Of a DNA stretch of 34,938 nt, positions 15,902 through 23,712 are shown piece after piece; position 1 is the stretch's first letter; every line of letters begins with the position of its first letter. Both the position numbers and the translations under genes were made by a program. The notes beneath the pieces were generated by a model. That model saw only the letters and a list, made by a program, of their open reading frames with translations, was not told where the DNA came from and ran no database searches. This DNA is from JBCCSZ01 sp039199225. Its GTDB lineage: Bacteria > Bacteroidota > Bacteroidia > Chitinophagales > Saprospiraceae. Location: contig JBCCSZ010000037.1 in assembly GCA_039199225.1 (NCBI GenBank), forward strand, positions 1 to 34,938, read 5' to 3'.

Positions 15902-17674
15902 CTACCACTTCATCTCTGGTGCAAATGGCATGCGAGCCTGCACCCCTTTCAAGTCCTTCAAGGTCCGGAAGTAATTGTAATAAGGATAGTATTCTCCCAA
16001 CTGGCCGCGAATCAAAGCCTGGGCAGGCTGAGCCGATTGACCAGTGAATTCTTCTATGATCTGTTGGAAGCGCTCCTTCGATCTGGGGTATTCTGTCAGG
16101 CGATAATCGTCCAGTTCAGCCATACGGGAAGCACAAGCAATGGCATCTTCCAGTTCACCGAATTGATCTACCAAACCAATATCTTTGGCCTTTTTACCAG
16201 TCCAAACCCTACCTTGTGCAATTTCATGTACCTCTTCCCGGCTCATGTTACGACCGTCTGATACCCGCTTCAGAAATATTTCATAAAACTCCTCGACACC
16301 TTCCTGTACAATCTTGCCTTCAGCTTCTGTCAAATCCCTGAAAGGCGACAAGCCCAGTGCGAAAGGTCCTGTTTTGACATTGTCGAAAGTCACTCCGACA
16401 TTTTCTTTCAAAGACTGCTCGACGCTGGGAATCATCCCAAAGACACCAATGGAACCGGTGATGGTATTTTTAGCTGCATAGATGGTATCTGCCGGACAGG
16501 CGATGTAGTAACCACCAGAAGCTGCCAAGTCTCCCATTGATGCAACCACTGGAATACCTTTTTCTTTGGCCAGTATCAATTCCCGCCAGATTTCGTCCGA
16601 TGCTAGGCCACTTCCGCCTGGAGAGTTGATTCGAAGTACGATCGCTTTGACTTTATCGTCCCGGCGAATTTTCCGGAGAATGGAGGCATACTTAGCCCCA
16701 CCGATATTGCCAGGCTCTCCTTCTCCACCTACCAATTCACCTTCAGCATAAACAACGGCAATCTTATCTTTGGCTTTTAGATTCTTCTTCTTTTTATGTC
16801 CTTTTTCGTATTCAGACATGGACACCATTTTGAGCTTGTCCTCATCTTCCAGCCCCAATTGTTGGCGGAGGTAATCGTAGACCTCGTCCCGATACCCCAT
16901 TTCATCCACCAATCCATAGGTAACCGCGTCCTCCGACAGACGAATGAGGTATTCATCGGCTATTTTGCGCAATTCTGGCACCTCCACATTTCTGGAAGCA
17001 GCGATGTCCTTTAAGAACATTTCATACATAGACTCCAAATACTCGCGCGTTTGCAAGCGATTCTCCTCGCTCATTTCCGTACGGCGGAAAGGCTCCGTCG
17101 CACTTTTGAACTTACCGGCATAGTAGACCTGCACTTTAACATCCAGCCGATCCAGCATGTCCTTAAAAAATGGAATACTAGCTGCAAAGCCTGTGAAGTC
17201 GAGTCCTCCGACTGGATTGACATAGACCTTGTCGGCAGCGGAAGCCATGTAGTAGGCACCTTGACTGTAATATTGAGAATAAGCTACGACGAACTTTTCT
17301 TTTTCGCGAAAATCCAGGATGGCGTCTCGGATAGAGCTGGCTGTCGCCCGACCGATCTGCAGTCCGCTCAAATCGAGGAAGATGCCCTTGATGTTATCAT
17401 CCTCAGAAGCTAATTCAAGCGTATTCTTTACGTCCTGTAGCCCCAGCGTGTTGTCTGTGGAAAAGTCGAAGGAGTTTACAGGAACGTTATTGGTTTTTTC
17501 GGGAATGGCCGAATTGAGTTTCAGCTCGAGTATCGAATTGGCTGATACTTTCTTAGCAGCATCTGAATTGGAGACCACTTGCGTTAAGATGGCAGAACCG
17601 ATACCAAATAGCAGTACGGTAGCCAGGATGACTCCCAGACAGGATGCAAAAACAAACTGAAGAAATTTACCCAT
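15902..17674 (-). CDS. sppA: Signal peptide peptidase SppA, 67-kDa type
   Basis: 590 residues, the long form of SppA with two tandem S49 domains. An N-terminal membrane anchor occupies about 7-31. The N-terminal S49 domain has the general-base lysine in YYAGKFKSATEPF (Lys188 or Lys190), and the C-terminal domain has the nucleophile Ser386 in DLAASGGYYIAC, as in E. coli SppA where Ser and Lys come from different domains. 'INSPGGSGLASDEI' (350-362) is the conserved oxyanion/substrate loop. The enzyme is membrane-bound, facing the periplasm, and degrades signal peptides remaining after secretion. A TATATTTG box on the minus strand at 17798-17805 could give a leader of about 120 nt. A terminator follows at 15843. 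Confidence 0.97.
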   Translation of the reverse strand: MGKFLQFVFASCLGVILATVLLFGIGSAILTQVVSNSDAAKKVSANSILELKLNSAIPEKTNNVPVNSFDFSTDNTLGLQDVKNTLELASEDDNIKGIFLDLSGLQIGRATASSIRDAILDFREKEKFVVAYSQYYSQGAYYMASAADKVYVNPVGGLDFTGFAASIPFFKDMLDRLDVKVQVYYAGKFKSATEPFRRTEMSEENRLQTREYLESMYEMFLKDIAASRNVEVPELRKIADEYLIRLSEDAVTYGLVDEMGYRDEVYDYLRQQLGLEDEDKLKMVSMSEYEKGHKKKKNLKAKDKIAVVYAEGELVGGEGEPGNIGGAKYASILRKIRRDDKVKAIVLRINSPGGSGLASDEIWRELILAKEKGIPVVASMGDLAASGGYYIACPADTIYAAKNTITGSIGVFGMIPSVEQSLKENVGVTFDNVKTGPFALGLSPFRDLTEAEGKIVQEGVEEFYEIFLKRVSDGRNMSREEVHEIAQGRVWTGKKAKDIGLVDQFGELEDAIACASRMAELDDYRLTEYPRSKERFQQIIEEFTGQSAQPAQALIRGQLGEYYPYYNYFRTLKDLKGVQARMPFAPEMKW

Positions 17675-17899
17675 AATTTATTTTTTTGATGACTTGTTTG
17701 TGCATGTTAAATACGTTAATAAAAATGGTGGCTTTTTCTGTCCCTGGTTTTCCTGTTGGTATTTGATTCCGGAGATTGGAAAATCCACTGGTGCCTCCAA
17801 ATATAATGGCCGTATCATTATTTTATGGAAATTTTTAGATAAATGTATAACGATAGATGACAAAGAAAGGTTGAGCATCGGTAAGAAAAGTGCTGGAAC

Positions 17900-17944
17900 A
17901 AAAAAATCCTACTCATTTGGCAACAATCTGCCAGTGAGTAGGAA
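17900..17944 (-). terminator. Orphan minus-strand terminator
   Basis: On the minus strand: CCTACTCA-c-TGGCA-GATTGT-TGCCA-aa-TGAGTAGG followed by ATTTTTTTG. The stem is 13 bp in two blocks (8 and 5) with a small internal loop. No minus-strand gene lies upstream before the MarR gene (which is on the other strand), so it must end a non-coding transcript that starts between here and about 18120. Confidence 0.8.
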
Positions 17945-17995
17945 ACTGCCCGATTCATATAATCTGATAAAATCAGCTTATAATTATCGATTACA
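17905..17995 (-). ncRNA. Possible small RNA ending in the orphan terminator
   Basis: Minus-strand stretch of about 90 nt with an extra hairpin CTGAT-TTT-ATCAG (about 17964-17976) before the terminator hairpin. A weak promoter is possible (TTG, 20 bp, CATCTTGT near 17993-18022). I do not recognise an RNA family. The extent is a guess from the terminator and the weak promoter. Confidence 0.3.
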
Positions 17996-18156
17996 AGATG
18001 CGAGATTCAGTGGCGAATCACAATGAGGAATGTATGGAATAGTCCAAGCAGTTCCTAAAATCTGTAGATGAGTGTGTAAGATAAACATCCGGCCTGCTCG
18101 TGCTGTTAGGCTAGCGATAGTTTGAAGTGCTATTTAAGAAACTCCCAAAATCGCTT

Positions 18157-18164
18157 TATATTTG
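18157..18164 (+). promoter_or_regulatory. Candidate -7 box for the MarR gene
   Basis: TATATTTG is an exact TAnnTTTG match, with TTTA about 20 bp upstream (18133-18136). It ends only 8 bp before ATG 18173, implying a leaderless or nearly leaderless message. Confidence 0.4.
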
Positions 18165-18172
18165 CCATGCTG

Positions 18173-18625
18173 ATGAAACTAGAAGATTCAATAAAACAAA
18201 AGAAGTTTAAGAGCGAGTACGAAAAACTCGCCATTAACATTTTATACTCCTCCTCCTGGCTCAGTCAATTGCATGTCGAGGTCCTCAAGCCCTACAACAT
18301 CTCTTGGCAGCAATTCAATATCCTGCGCATTCTCAGAGGGATGAACCCCGAACCAGCAACCGTCAAACTGCTGACCGAAAGAATGATCGACAAGATGTCG
18401 AACGCCTCTCGATTGGTAGAAAAGCTAAAACAAAAGGGCTTGGTTGAAAGACGTTCTTGCGCCAATGACCGTAGACGGGTCGACATCGGCATCACCCAAG
18501 CGGGGCTGCAACTCATCAACGAAGCCAGCAAACACATGGAAGAGGGTTTGCATAAGTACCTCAAAAGCCTGGAGGTATCCGAAGCAAGTGAACTCAACGA
18601 ACTGCTCGACAAAATGCGCGGCTGA
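18173..18625 (+). CDS. MarR family transcriptional regulator
   Basis: 150 residues from ATG 18173 (MKLEDSIKQKKF); ATG 18167 two codons upstream is equally possible, while the TTG at 18122 lies ahead of the promoter-like box. A MarR winged helix-turn-helix is clear: ISWQQFNILRILRGMNPEPATVKLLTERMIDKMSNASRLVEKLKQKGLVERR, then the wing with RRVDIGITQAG. The dimerising helices are at both ends. It is 120 bp upstream of a YceI gene, a pairing often seen in Bacteroidota, and a 14-bp perfect palindrome just after the MarR stop is a likely binding site. Probably a repressor of the YceI gene; the signal is unknown. Confidence 0.93.
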   Translation: MKLEDSIKQKKFKSEYEKLAINILYSSSWLSQLHVEVLKPYNISWQQFNILRILRGMNPEPATVKLLTERMIDKMSNASRLVEKLKQKGLVERRSCANDRRRVDIGITQAGLQLINEASKHMEEGLHKYLKSLEVSEASELNELLDKMRG

Positions 18626-18643
18626 TATTTTTTTGAAAAAATA

Positions 18644-18665
18644 GATGTATATACATCAAATGTAT
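18644..18665 (+). promoter_or_regulatory. Candidate MarR operator upstream of the YceI gene
   Basis: GATGTATATACATC (18644-18657) is a perfect 14-bp palindrome; a further half-site ATGTAT follows at 18660-18665. AT-rich palindromes of this size are typical MarR sites. A possible YceI promoter follows directly: TTTG at 18671-18674, 19 bp, TACTGTTT at 18694-18701. The operator would lie just upstream of the -33 element. Confidence 0.5.
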
Positions 18666-18745
18666 GAACTTTTGTAGTTTGATTGTGTTAGACTACTGTT
18701 TCTGAACAAAAAAATCGTTTAATCCACAAAATTCAATCTTTCATC

Positions 18746-19336
18746 ATGAGATCAATTAGATTTTTCACTATCTGCCTTGCTGTGATCGCCTTCGTTGGAA
18801 TGTCTTTCACTACTGACCTTACACCACCAAAGAAAATCGACTTGACCAAGAGCATCGTCACTTGGAAAGGATACAAAGTAACGGGCTCCCACGAGGGAAC
18901 CATCCAGATAAAAGAAGCCAACCTGGACTATGACAACGGTATGCTGAAAGGCGGCCAATTCACTATTGATATGACTTCCATCAAGTGTACAGATTTGGAG
19001 GGCGATTATGGTAACAAGTTGGTAGGACACCTCAAGTCGGACGACTTTTTTGGCGTCAATCAGTTTCCAGATGCTGTTTTCAAAATTACAAAGGTTGCAT
19101 CCAGAGGTAAGGCCGGCGAGTACAAGATCACAGGTGATATTACGATAAAAGGTACCACCAAAGAGATCAAATTCAATGCTATGACCGACGCAAGTGGCGC
19201 ATTGATGGCTGATGTAACCATCGACCGTACCGACTACAACGTGCGCTATGGTTCTGGTAGCTTTTTTGACAACTTAGGCGACAAGACCATCTACGATGAG
19301 TTCGAACTGAAAGTTAAGCTGGTCGAAAGCAACTAA
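18746..19336 (+). CDS. YceI family periplasmic protein
   Basis: 196 residues. The signal peptide is MRSIRFFTICLAVIAFVGMSFT, with mature protein from about residue 24. The YceI beta-barrel (lipocalin-like) features are clear: IDLTKSIVTWKGYKVTGSHEGTIQIK, 'GGQFTIDMTSIKCTDL', 'HLKSDDFFGVNQFPDAVFKITKV', 'YKITGDITIKGTTKEIKF', and a final strand FELKVKLVESN. E. coli YceI and its relatives bind long isoprenoids or fatty-acid-like lipids; in Bacteroidota the ligand is usually unknown. It is probably controlled by the MarR regulator encoded upstream and ends at the strong terminator at 19372. Confidence 0.93.
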   Translation: MRSIRFFTICLAVIAFVGMSFTTDLTPPKKIDLTKSIVTWKGYKVTGSHEGTIQIKEANLDYDNGMLKGGQFTIDMTSIKCTDLEGDYGNKLVGHLKSDDFFGVNQFPDAVFKITKVASRGKAGEYKITGDITIKGTTKEIKFNAMTDASGALMADVTIDRTDYNVRYGSGSFFDNLGDKTIYDEFELKVKLVESN

Positions 19337-19371
19337 ATCCAACCTACGGAAGGCTAAAAAGCCCACGACCT

Positions 19372-19414
19372 AAAAATCGCCCTGGAAACAACAGTTGTTT
19401 CCAGGGCGATTTTT
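19372..19414. terminator. Bidirectional terminator with a 20-bp perfect stem
   Basis: AAAAATCGCCCTGGAAACAA (19372-19391), loop CAG, then its exact complement (19395-19414), giving a T-tract on both strands. It serves the convergent YceI (+) and Spo0M (-) genes. Confidence 0.95.
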
Positions 19415-19454
19415 CTTTTGATGGTCTTATCCAAAGAGAATTTACACAGCAGAC

Positions 19455-19919
19455 CTACTTGACTACTACCGCCTTTTTGTCGAACGGATTGAGCGCTGTT
19501 CCCCTTACATCGGCCTCTGCCTCCACCCGAAACTCTGATTCGACATTGTTCATCCACTTGGCAGCTTTTACGATGCCATTCATCAAGAGGTTCTTGTCCT
19601 GCAACTCATCCATCTCAGACTTAACGATGGCAAAAGGCAGCTTAAAATCGATTTCAACCGCCTCATCAGCTGGTACTTCCACCAATTCGACCAAGCTGAT
19701 CTCTCCCAATTGGTATTCATCGGTCATTTTTTCGCTCTTTCTTCCACGGGAATAGCGTTCGACGAACTTGATAACGATTTGGCTCACCGTTTGGGCGTTC
19801 ATCGAGTAGAGGCGTATTTTTCCATTTAAAACCTTTGTATCTCGGCTGATTTCTTCTGGTATCAACAATTCTAGCTTGACGCCTTCGATACCCAGCCATT
19901 TTTTTACTTTTCGAAGCAT
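19455..19919 (-). CDS. Spo0M-like (sporulation-control) protein
   Basis: 154 residues, no signal peptide. The N-terminus MLRKVKKWLGIEGVKLELLIPEEISRD and the C-terminal 'VEAEADVRGTALNPFDKKAVVV' match the SpoOM/Spo0M family, which adopts an arrestin-like beta-sandwich fold. In Bacillus it affects sporulation control; in non-sporulating Bacteroidota the role is unknown. 'LGEISLVELVEVPADEAVEIDFKLPF' is the conserved central part. Single gene, converging on YceI across the shared terminator. Confidence 0.88.
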   Translation of the reverse strand: MLRKVKKWLGIEGVKLELLIPEEISRDTKVLNGKIRLYSMNAQTVSQIVIKFVERYSRGRKSEKMTDEYQLGEISLVELVEVPADEAVEIDFKLPFAIVKSEMDELQDKNLLMNGIVKAAKWMNNVESEFRVEAEADVRGTALNPFDKKAVVVK

Positions 19920-20063
19920 GCTGTTGAATTTATTGAATGGAAAGATAAGTGGATAAGAAATAGCCAGTGCTGGAAAACAGATAAATCTCGAAAATTTTCC
20001 GACAAATTTCTTTCAAACCGGAGGAAATGAAGAGCTTTAAAGGATATTCTACTTGCTTGTAAA

Positions 20064-20561
20064 TCAAACAGGCAGCTCTGGGACCATTCTTTTATGCCAG
20101 CTTTTTCCCAGCGGTTTGATCCACTGCGATTCAAAATCGCCCTTTGTTTTGACGAGATTGTCAAAAACGGAAGTCTCGTCATCAATCTGGCCATTTTCAT
20201 ATAGGCGGGAAAACTCCTCTTGAGGCACAAAATGCAAATCTTCTCCCTTTTGATATACAAAGGTCATGCGGTCGAAGAGGTTGACTGCGTACAACTGCTC
20301 TAGCTCCTTGACGAAATGGACGGAGCTGTCAATGGAACAACCGCTTGCGTTGGCAGGTCCTTCATCTACCATCAGTACAATAAATTGTTGGTAGTACACA
20401 TCGCCGAAAGCCTTCAATTGCCTGTTGTGACTCACCCACTCTGTCGTGAAGCGGTTGATTTGTTCTTTTAGAACGGCTAGTTCATCTTGATTGAATGGGC
20501 GGCTACTTTGATAAATCCAAACCCGGCTATCGGCTGATAAGGCATTGTATGGGGTCATAAT
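20064..20561 (-). CDS. Conserved Bacteroidota protein, often misnamed 'ABC transporter ATPase'
   Basis: 165 residues from the ATG at 20559-20561; a longer frame to 20705 overlaps the upstream Fe-S gene and is rejected. Features are RVWIYQSSRPF at the start, 'FGDVYYQQFIVLMVDEG', and the strongly conserved-looking ASGCSIDSSVHFVKELE. There is no Walker A, Walker B or ABC signature, so the ATPase name used for this family in databases does not fit the sequence. No signal peptide; cytoplasmic. It starts 33 bp after the Fe-S protein gene and is probably co-transcribed with it. Function unknown; the Cys in ASGCSID may be functional (inference). Confidence 0.8.
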   Translation of the reverse strand: MMTPYNALSADSRVWIYQSSRPFNQDELAVLKEQINRFTTEWVSHNRQLKAFGDVYYQQFIVLMVDEGPANASGCSIDSSVHFVKELEQLYAVNLFDRMTFVYQKGEDLHFVPQEEFSRLYENGQIDDETSVFDNLVKTKGDFESQWIKPLGKSWHKRMVPELPV

Positions 20562-20593
20562 AGATCGAATAATTTCATAATATGATAAACAGC

Positions 20594-21385
20594 CTACAGG
20601 CCAGTATTGTTGACAATCAGCTCTGACAGATCGTATACTAAAACGGAATCTTGCTTGTCTTTGGCTTTGATGCCATCCTGTAGCATGGTAATGCAAAACG
20701 GGCAATTGGCCGCCACGATGGTCGCTCCGGTTTCGAGGGACTCTTCCACTCGCTCGGTGTTGATCCGCTTATCACCAGGTTCGTCTTCCTTGAACATTTG
20801 AGCACCGCCGGCACCACAACAAAGGCCCTTTGTTCGGCTGCGCTCCATTTCCACCAATTCGTTATCGAGCTGATCCAGGATTGTGCGTGGTGCCTCGTAG
20901 ATATTGTTGGCTCGGCCAATGTAGCAAGAGTCGTGGTAAGTAATTTTTTGCCCTTCAAACGCTCCTCCTTCGATTTGCAGGCGTCCCTCCTTTATCAACT
21001 GCCCAATCAACTGGGTATGGTGGATCACTTCGTATTGGCCACCAAGAGCAGGATATTCGTTTTTGATGATGTTGAAACAGTGTGGGCAGGTTGTGACGAT
21101 CTTCTGTACGTTGTACATCTTGAGCGTCTCAATATTCTGAAGGGCGGTCATTTGAAAAATAAACTCATTGCCGGCCCGACGCGCAGGGTCCCCCGTACAG
21201 CTCTCCTCTTTACCGAGAATCGCGAAATCAATACCTGCCTTATTGAGAATTTTACAAAACGCAAGTGTTACCTTTTGGGCTCTGGCATCAAAACTACCAG
21301 CACAGCCCACCCAAAAAAGGATTTCGGGCTCTTTACCAGCAGCAACAACATCTGCCATTATGGGAATATTCAGTTTTTGTGCCAT
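20594..21385 (-). CDS. (Fe-S)-binding protein with two CCG domains (HdrB/LutA-like)
   Basis: 263 residues with two cysteine-rich CCG modules. Module 1: Cys28 (FWVGCAG), SCTGDPARR around Cys63 (a CCG in which the first Cys is Ser), Cys100/Cys103 (TTCPHC). Module 2: Cys154 (HDSCYIGR), Cys189-Cys190 (LCCGAGGAQMF), Cys228/Cys231 (ANCPFC). Such subunits bind unusual Fe-S clusters in heterodisulfide reductase HdrB/HdrD, glycolate oxidase GlcF and lactate-utilisation LutA complexes. The natural partner is the membrane ferredoxin-type protein encoded upstream on the same strand (22076-23464); together they resemble a split HdrD/E-like quinone- or ferredoxin-linked redox complex, substrate unknown. 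It probably has its own promoter at 21418-21447. Confidence 0.92.
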   Translation of the reverse strand: MAQKLNIPIMADVVAAGKEPEILFWVGCAGSFDARAQKVTLAFCKILNKAGIDFAILGKEESCTGDPARRAGNEFIFQMTALQNIETLKMYNVQKIVTTCPHCFNIIKNEYPALGGQYEVIHHTQLIGQLIKEGRLQIEGGAFEGQKITYHDSCYIGRANNIYEAPRTILDQLDNELVEMERSRTKGLCCGAGGAQMFKEDEPGDKRINTERVEESLETGATIVAANCPFCITMLQDGIKAKDKQDSVLVYDLSELIVNNTGL

Positions 21386-21417
21386 CGACTGCTCATATTG
21401 TTGTGGTGATCTGACCT

Positions 21418-21447
21418 AAACTATAGTCTATACAGGTTGCTATGCAA
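21418..21447 (-). promoter_or_regulatory. Candidate promoter of the CCG-domain gene
   Basis: On the minus strand TTG (21445-21447), 19 bp, TATAGTTT (21418-21425). The ATG at 21385 follows 32 bp later. A 7-bp hairpin (AAGTTGC-ATA-GCAACCT) overlaps the -33 element. Confidence 0.4.
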
Positions 21448-21510
21448 CTTGGTTTAAATTTCCAGCGAATTTACGCAAATTTGCTTACTACCCCAACAAT
21501 CAGTCCAGAC

Positions 21511-21546
21511 AATCAAAAGGCCCACCCTGGGGAAGGGTGAGCCCTT
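21511..21546 (-). terminator. Minus-strand terminator in the Hdr gap
   Basis: Minus strand AAGGGCTCACCCT (21534-21546), loop TCCCC, AGGGTGGGCCTTTT (21515-21528), then GATTG. It would end the upstream Fe-S gene's message after a 530-nt 3' tail, or a separate small RNA. Confidence 0.8.
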
Positions 21547-22075
21547 GAGAATAAAGCAAAAGTAACATTCGGATAGGTTCATGCATCATTAACATGCATT
21601 GAACTGAGACAACTAAAATACTTTAAGTCGTGGGACTGAAAGATTGCTAAACCTTACAACCTAAGTCGCAAATCTCTTTACACTTCCTACTCACTTTGAT
21701 GAGAAAATCGGTACACGACTTTCGTTAAAATACTTTGAGATCGACTTATATAATATCGTATATAAGGAAACGCCATTAAGGCAGAATAAATCAAATAGGT
21801 AATTTAGCTAACGCACTACTCGTAATAAAGCTCTCCGATTTACCCTACTACAAAGGCATTTACAACACAGTGCTAGGGGCAATGCATTTTATACTATGTA
21901 GTCTGAAGTAAAGGCGTAAATCAGGCAGTTTGAAAATAGCGAATTTATAAGAGAAAGGTTCGCTTTAGTTTTCCAACTATTTTTTGTTACATCAAATATA
22001 GGTAAAATGGCAGCTATTATCAAGCAGCTGGCTTGAATTTCCAATAGAATTCGATAAAAGACGTCTATCTTACGA

Positions 22076-23464
22076 TTAGCTGCTCGCATTTTCGGAGCTA
22101 AGCGCATCGATCGCCCATTGGTCGCGGGCATCCGGAACTTGCCATACAGAACCAGAATTTTCAATACTGGTAAACATCGGCACCCAATCCGAAGGTCCAG
22201 CCGATTCTGTCAGGATTTCGTAACGGCGCAATTGAAGAATGATGTCCAATGGATTGATGAGAACCGGGCAGGCTTCCACGCAGGCATTACAGGTTGTACA
22301 GGCATGCAATTCTTCCCGAGAAATATAGTCAAACAAGGACTTATCGTCTGAAAAATTGTCCTTGGCCAGCGCTGTAGCGTTTTCCCGCTCTTCTTCTTTG
22401 ACGTATTGAAGATCTCCGCTGTCCAGCTTACGGCCAATTTCCTCGGTTCGATCCCGCACATCCATCATAATCTTCCGAGGGGATAATTTTTTTCCAGTAA
22501 TATTGGCCGGGCAAACAGAGGTACAACGGCCGCATTCGGTACAGGTGTAAGAGTCCAGCAGGTTTTTCCAACTGAGGTTAAAAACATCCTTGGCACCAAA
22601 CTCGGGAATCTCTTCATCCATCGGCATTTCCCCCGTATCCTCGGTCAATCCCATCATGGATTTCACCTCGTTCATAATCTCCGGCATATTGTCCATCTCC
22701 CCTTTGGGATTCAAACGTGCATAGTAGGTATTGGGAAAAGCCAACATAATGTGCAAGTGCTTGGAATATGGAAGGTAAAGCAGAAAGCCCAAAACCGTCA
22801 ATATGTGCAACCACCAACCAGAACGCTCAATCACAGACAACGCCCCTTCACTGAATCCACCAAAAAGCATCGGTCCCATCCAACTACTGATGGCCAAAAA
22901 GCCAGTATCCGGATAATGCGCCGGATCAACCTTTTGCAACACAGCATCTGCACCATTCATACTGAAAATACCTACCAACAGAATCACTTCTCCGATCAAG
23001 ATCAAATTGCCATCTAACTTTGGCCAGCCATCCATCTCCGGCTTGACAAAGCGGGGTATTTTCAGGGCATTCCTGCGAATTAGAAAAACAAAGGTGGCGA
23101 TAAAGGCCAATACAGATAGTATTTCAATGGAATTGATGATGAGGGTGTAAAACCCGCCCAGATAAGGTGCAAAAAAGCGGTGTGCGCCAAAAAGCCCATC
23201 GATAAATATCTCAATCAATTCAATCTGGGTAAATAAAAAGGCCACATAGATAAACAAGTGAAACATGGCCGGAATCCAACGCTTGAACATTTTCTTCTGA
23301 CCAAAAGCGATCAACAATACGTTTTTCCAACGGGTGCCTTCATTCCCCTCAATCACCTCATCTCTTCCCAATAGAATATTGCGACGCACTCTCATAAATT
23401 GCCGAAAAGCAAAAAAAGAGGCAGTGCTCAGTACAAGTGCAAAAATAATCTGCGAAATCCACAT
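22076..23464 (-). CDS. Membrane-bound 4Fe-4S ferredoxin-type protein (HdrE/D-like, NarI-type N-terminus)
   Basis: 462 residues from ATG 23462-23464 (MWISQIIFALVL); an ATG 18 codons upstream would put polar residues ahead of the first helix. There are about five transmembrane segments in the first 240 residues (for example MWISQIIFALVLSTASFFAF; IPAMFHLFIYVAFLFTQIEL; IEILSVLAFIATFVFLI; LILIGEVILLVGIFS; WWLHILTVLGFLLYLP), with histidines suited to b-haem or quinone binding. Two 4Fe-4S motifs follow: CTECGRCTSVCP (about 307-318) and CTTCNACVEACP (about 388-399). This is the usual partner of CCG-domain proteins in quinone-linked Hdr-like complexes in Bacteroidota. Here a 690-bp gap splits the pair. 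Confidence 0.92.
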   Translation of the reverse strand: MWISQIIFALVLSTASFFAFRQFMRVRRNILLGRDEVIEGNEGTRWKNVLLIAFGQKKMFKRWIPAMFHLFIYVAFLFTQIELIEIFIDGLFGAHRFFAPYLGGFYTLIINSIEILSVLAFIATFVFLIRRNALKIPRFVKPEMDGWPKLDGNLILIGEVILLVGIFSMNGADAVLQKVDPAHYPDTGFLAISSWMGPMLFGGFSEGALSVIERSGWWLHILTVLGFLLYLPYSKHLHIMLAFPNTYYARLNPKGEMDNMPEIMNEVKSMMGLTEDTGEMPMDEEIPEFGAKDVFNLSWKNLLDSYTCTECGRCTSVCPANITGKKLSPRKIMMDVRDRTEEIGRKLDSGDLQYVKEEERENATALAKDNFSDDKSLFDYISREELHACTTCNACVEACPVLINPLDIILQLRRYEILTESAGPSDWVPMFTSIENSGSVWQVPDARDQWAIDALSSENASS

Positions 23465-23712
23465 AAGTCGTCTTGCGTTAGTATTTAACCCAAATTGCAA
23501 TAACCAGAAGATTCTCAAGAAATTTACTGCCTGCTAGCAGCCTGATAGAAATCCATGATCTCAAAACAAACATTCGAGCTTTCTTCCTTTAAATTACAAC
23601 TGAGCTCTTAAATTATATCATTGGCCTGCTTTGACCAATAAACCCAAAATTACAATTTTAAACGGAAAATCGTTTACTTTGCTTCATCAGCTTCACATTT
23701 GAAACATCCGTG

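Larger units (their letters stand above)
17675..18172. other. Intergenic region, about 500 bp, between sppA and the MarR gene
   Basis: No convincing gene. From sppA outward it holds a candidate sppA -7 box (minus TATATTTG at 17798-17805), then an orphan minus-strand terminator at 17900-17944, then about 200 bp without coding signs up to the MarR promoter. A 110-codon open frame at 17694-18026 has odd composition (PWFSCWY etc.) and no family match that I can see. Confidence 0.5.
21386..22075. other. Gap of 690 bp between two Hdr-like genes
   Basis: No gene of normal size. On the minus strand, reading from the membrane Fe-S gene: 530 bp of AT-rich sequence, the terminator at 21511-21546, then the promoter of the CCG gene. 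The sequence TAAAATACTTT occurs at 21616-21626 and 21726-21736, and AAGTCGTG (about 21624) has its complement CACGACTT at about 21714, so the RNA could fold into a closed domain of about 95 nt. A 43-codon plus-strand frame ending at 21912 (..LSDLPYYKGIYNTVLGAMHF..) looks protein-like but has no start. Confidence 0.45.

Noticed and set aside
17694..18026. 110-codon plus-strand open frame
   Set aside because: It overlaps the sppA promoter region and the orphan terminator hairpin, has unusual composition, and I recognise no family.
20562..20705. Extended N-terminus of the 165-residue protein
   Set aside because: It overlaps the end of the Fe-S gene in another frame, and the extra residues are shadow-like (HYHATGWHQSQRQARFRFS).
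21778..21912. 43-codon plus-strand frame with protein-like sequence (LSDLPYYKGIYNTVLGAM)
   Set aside because: It has no start codon near its beginning and no recognisable promoter; kept only as a remark in the gap entry.
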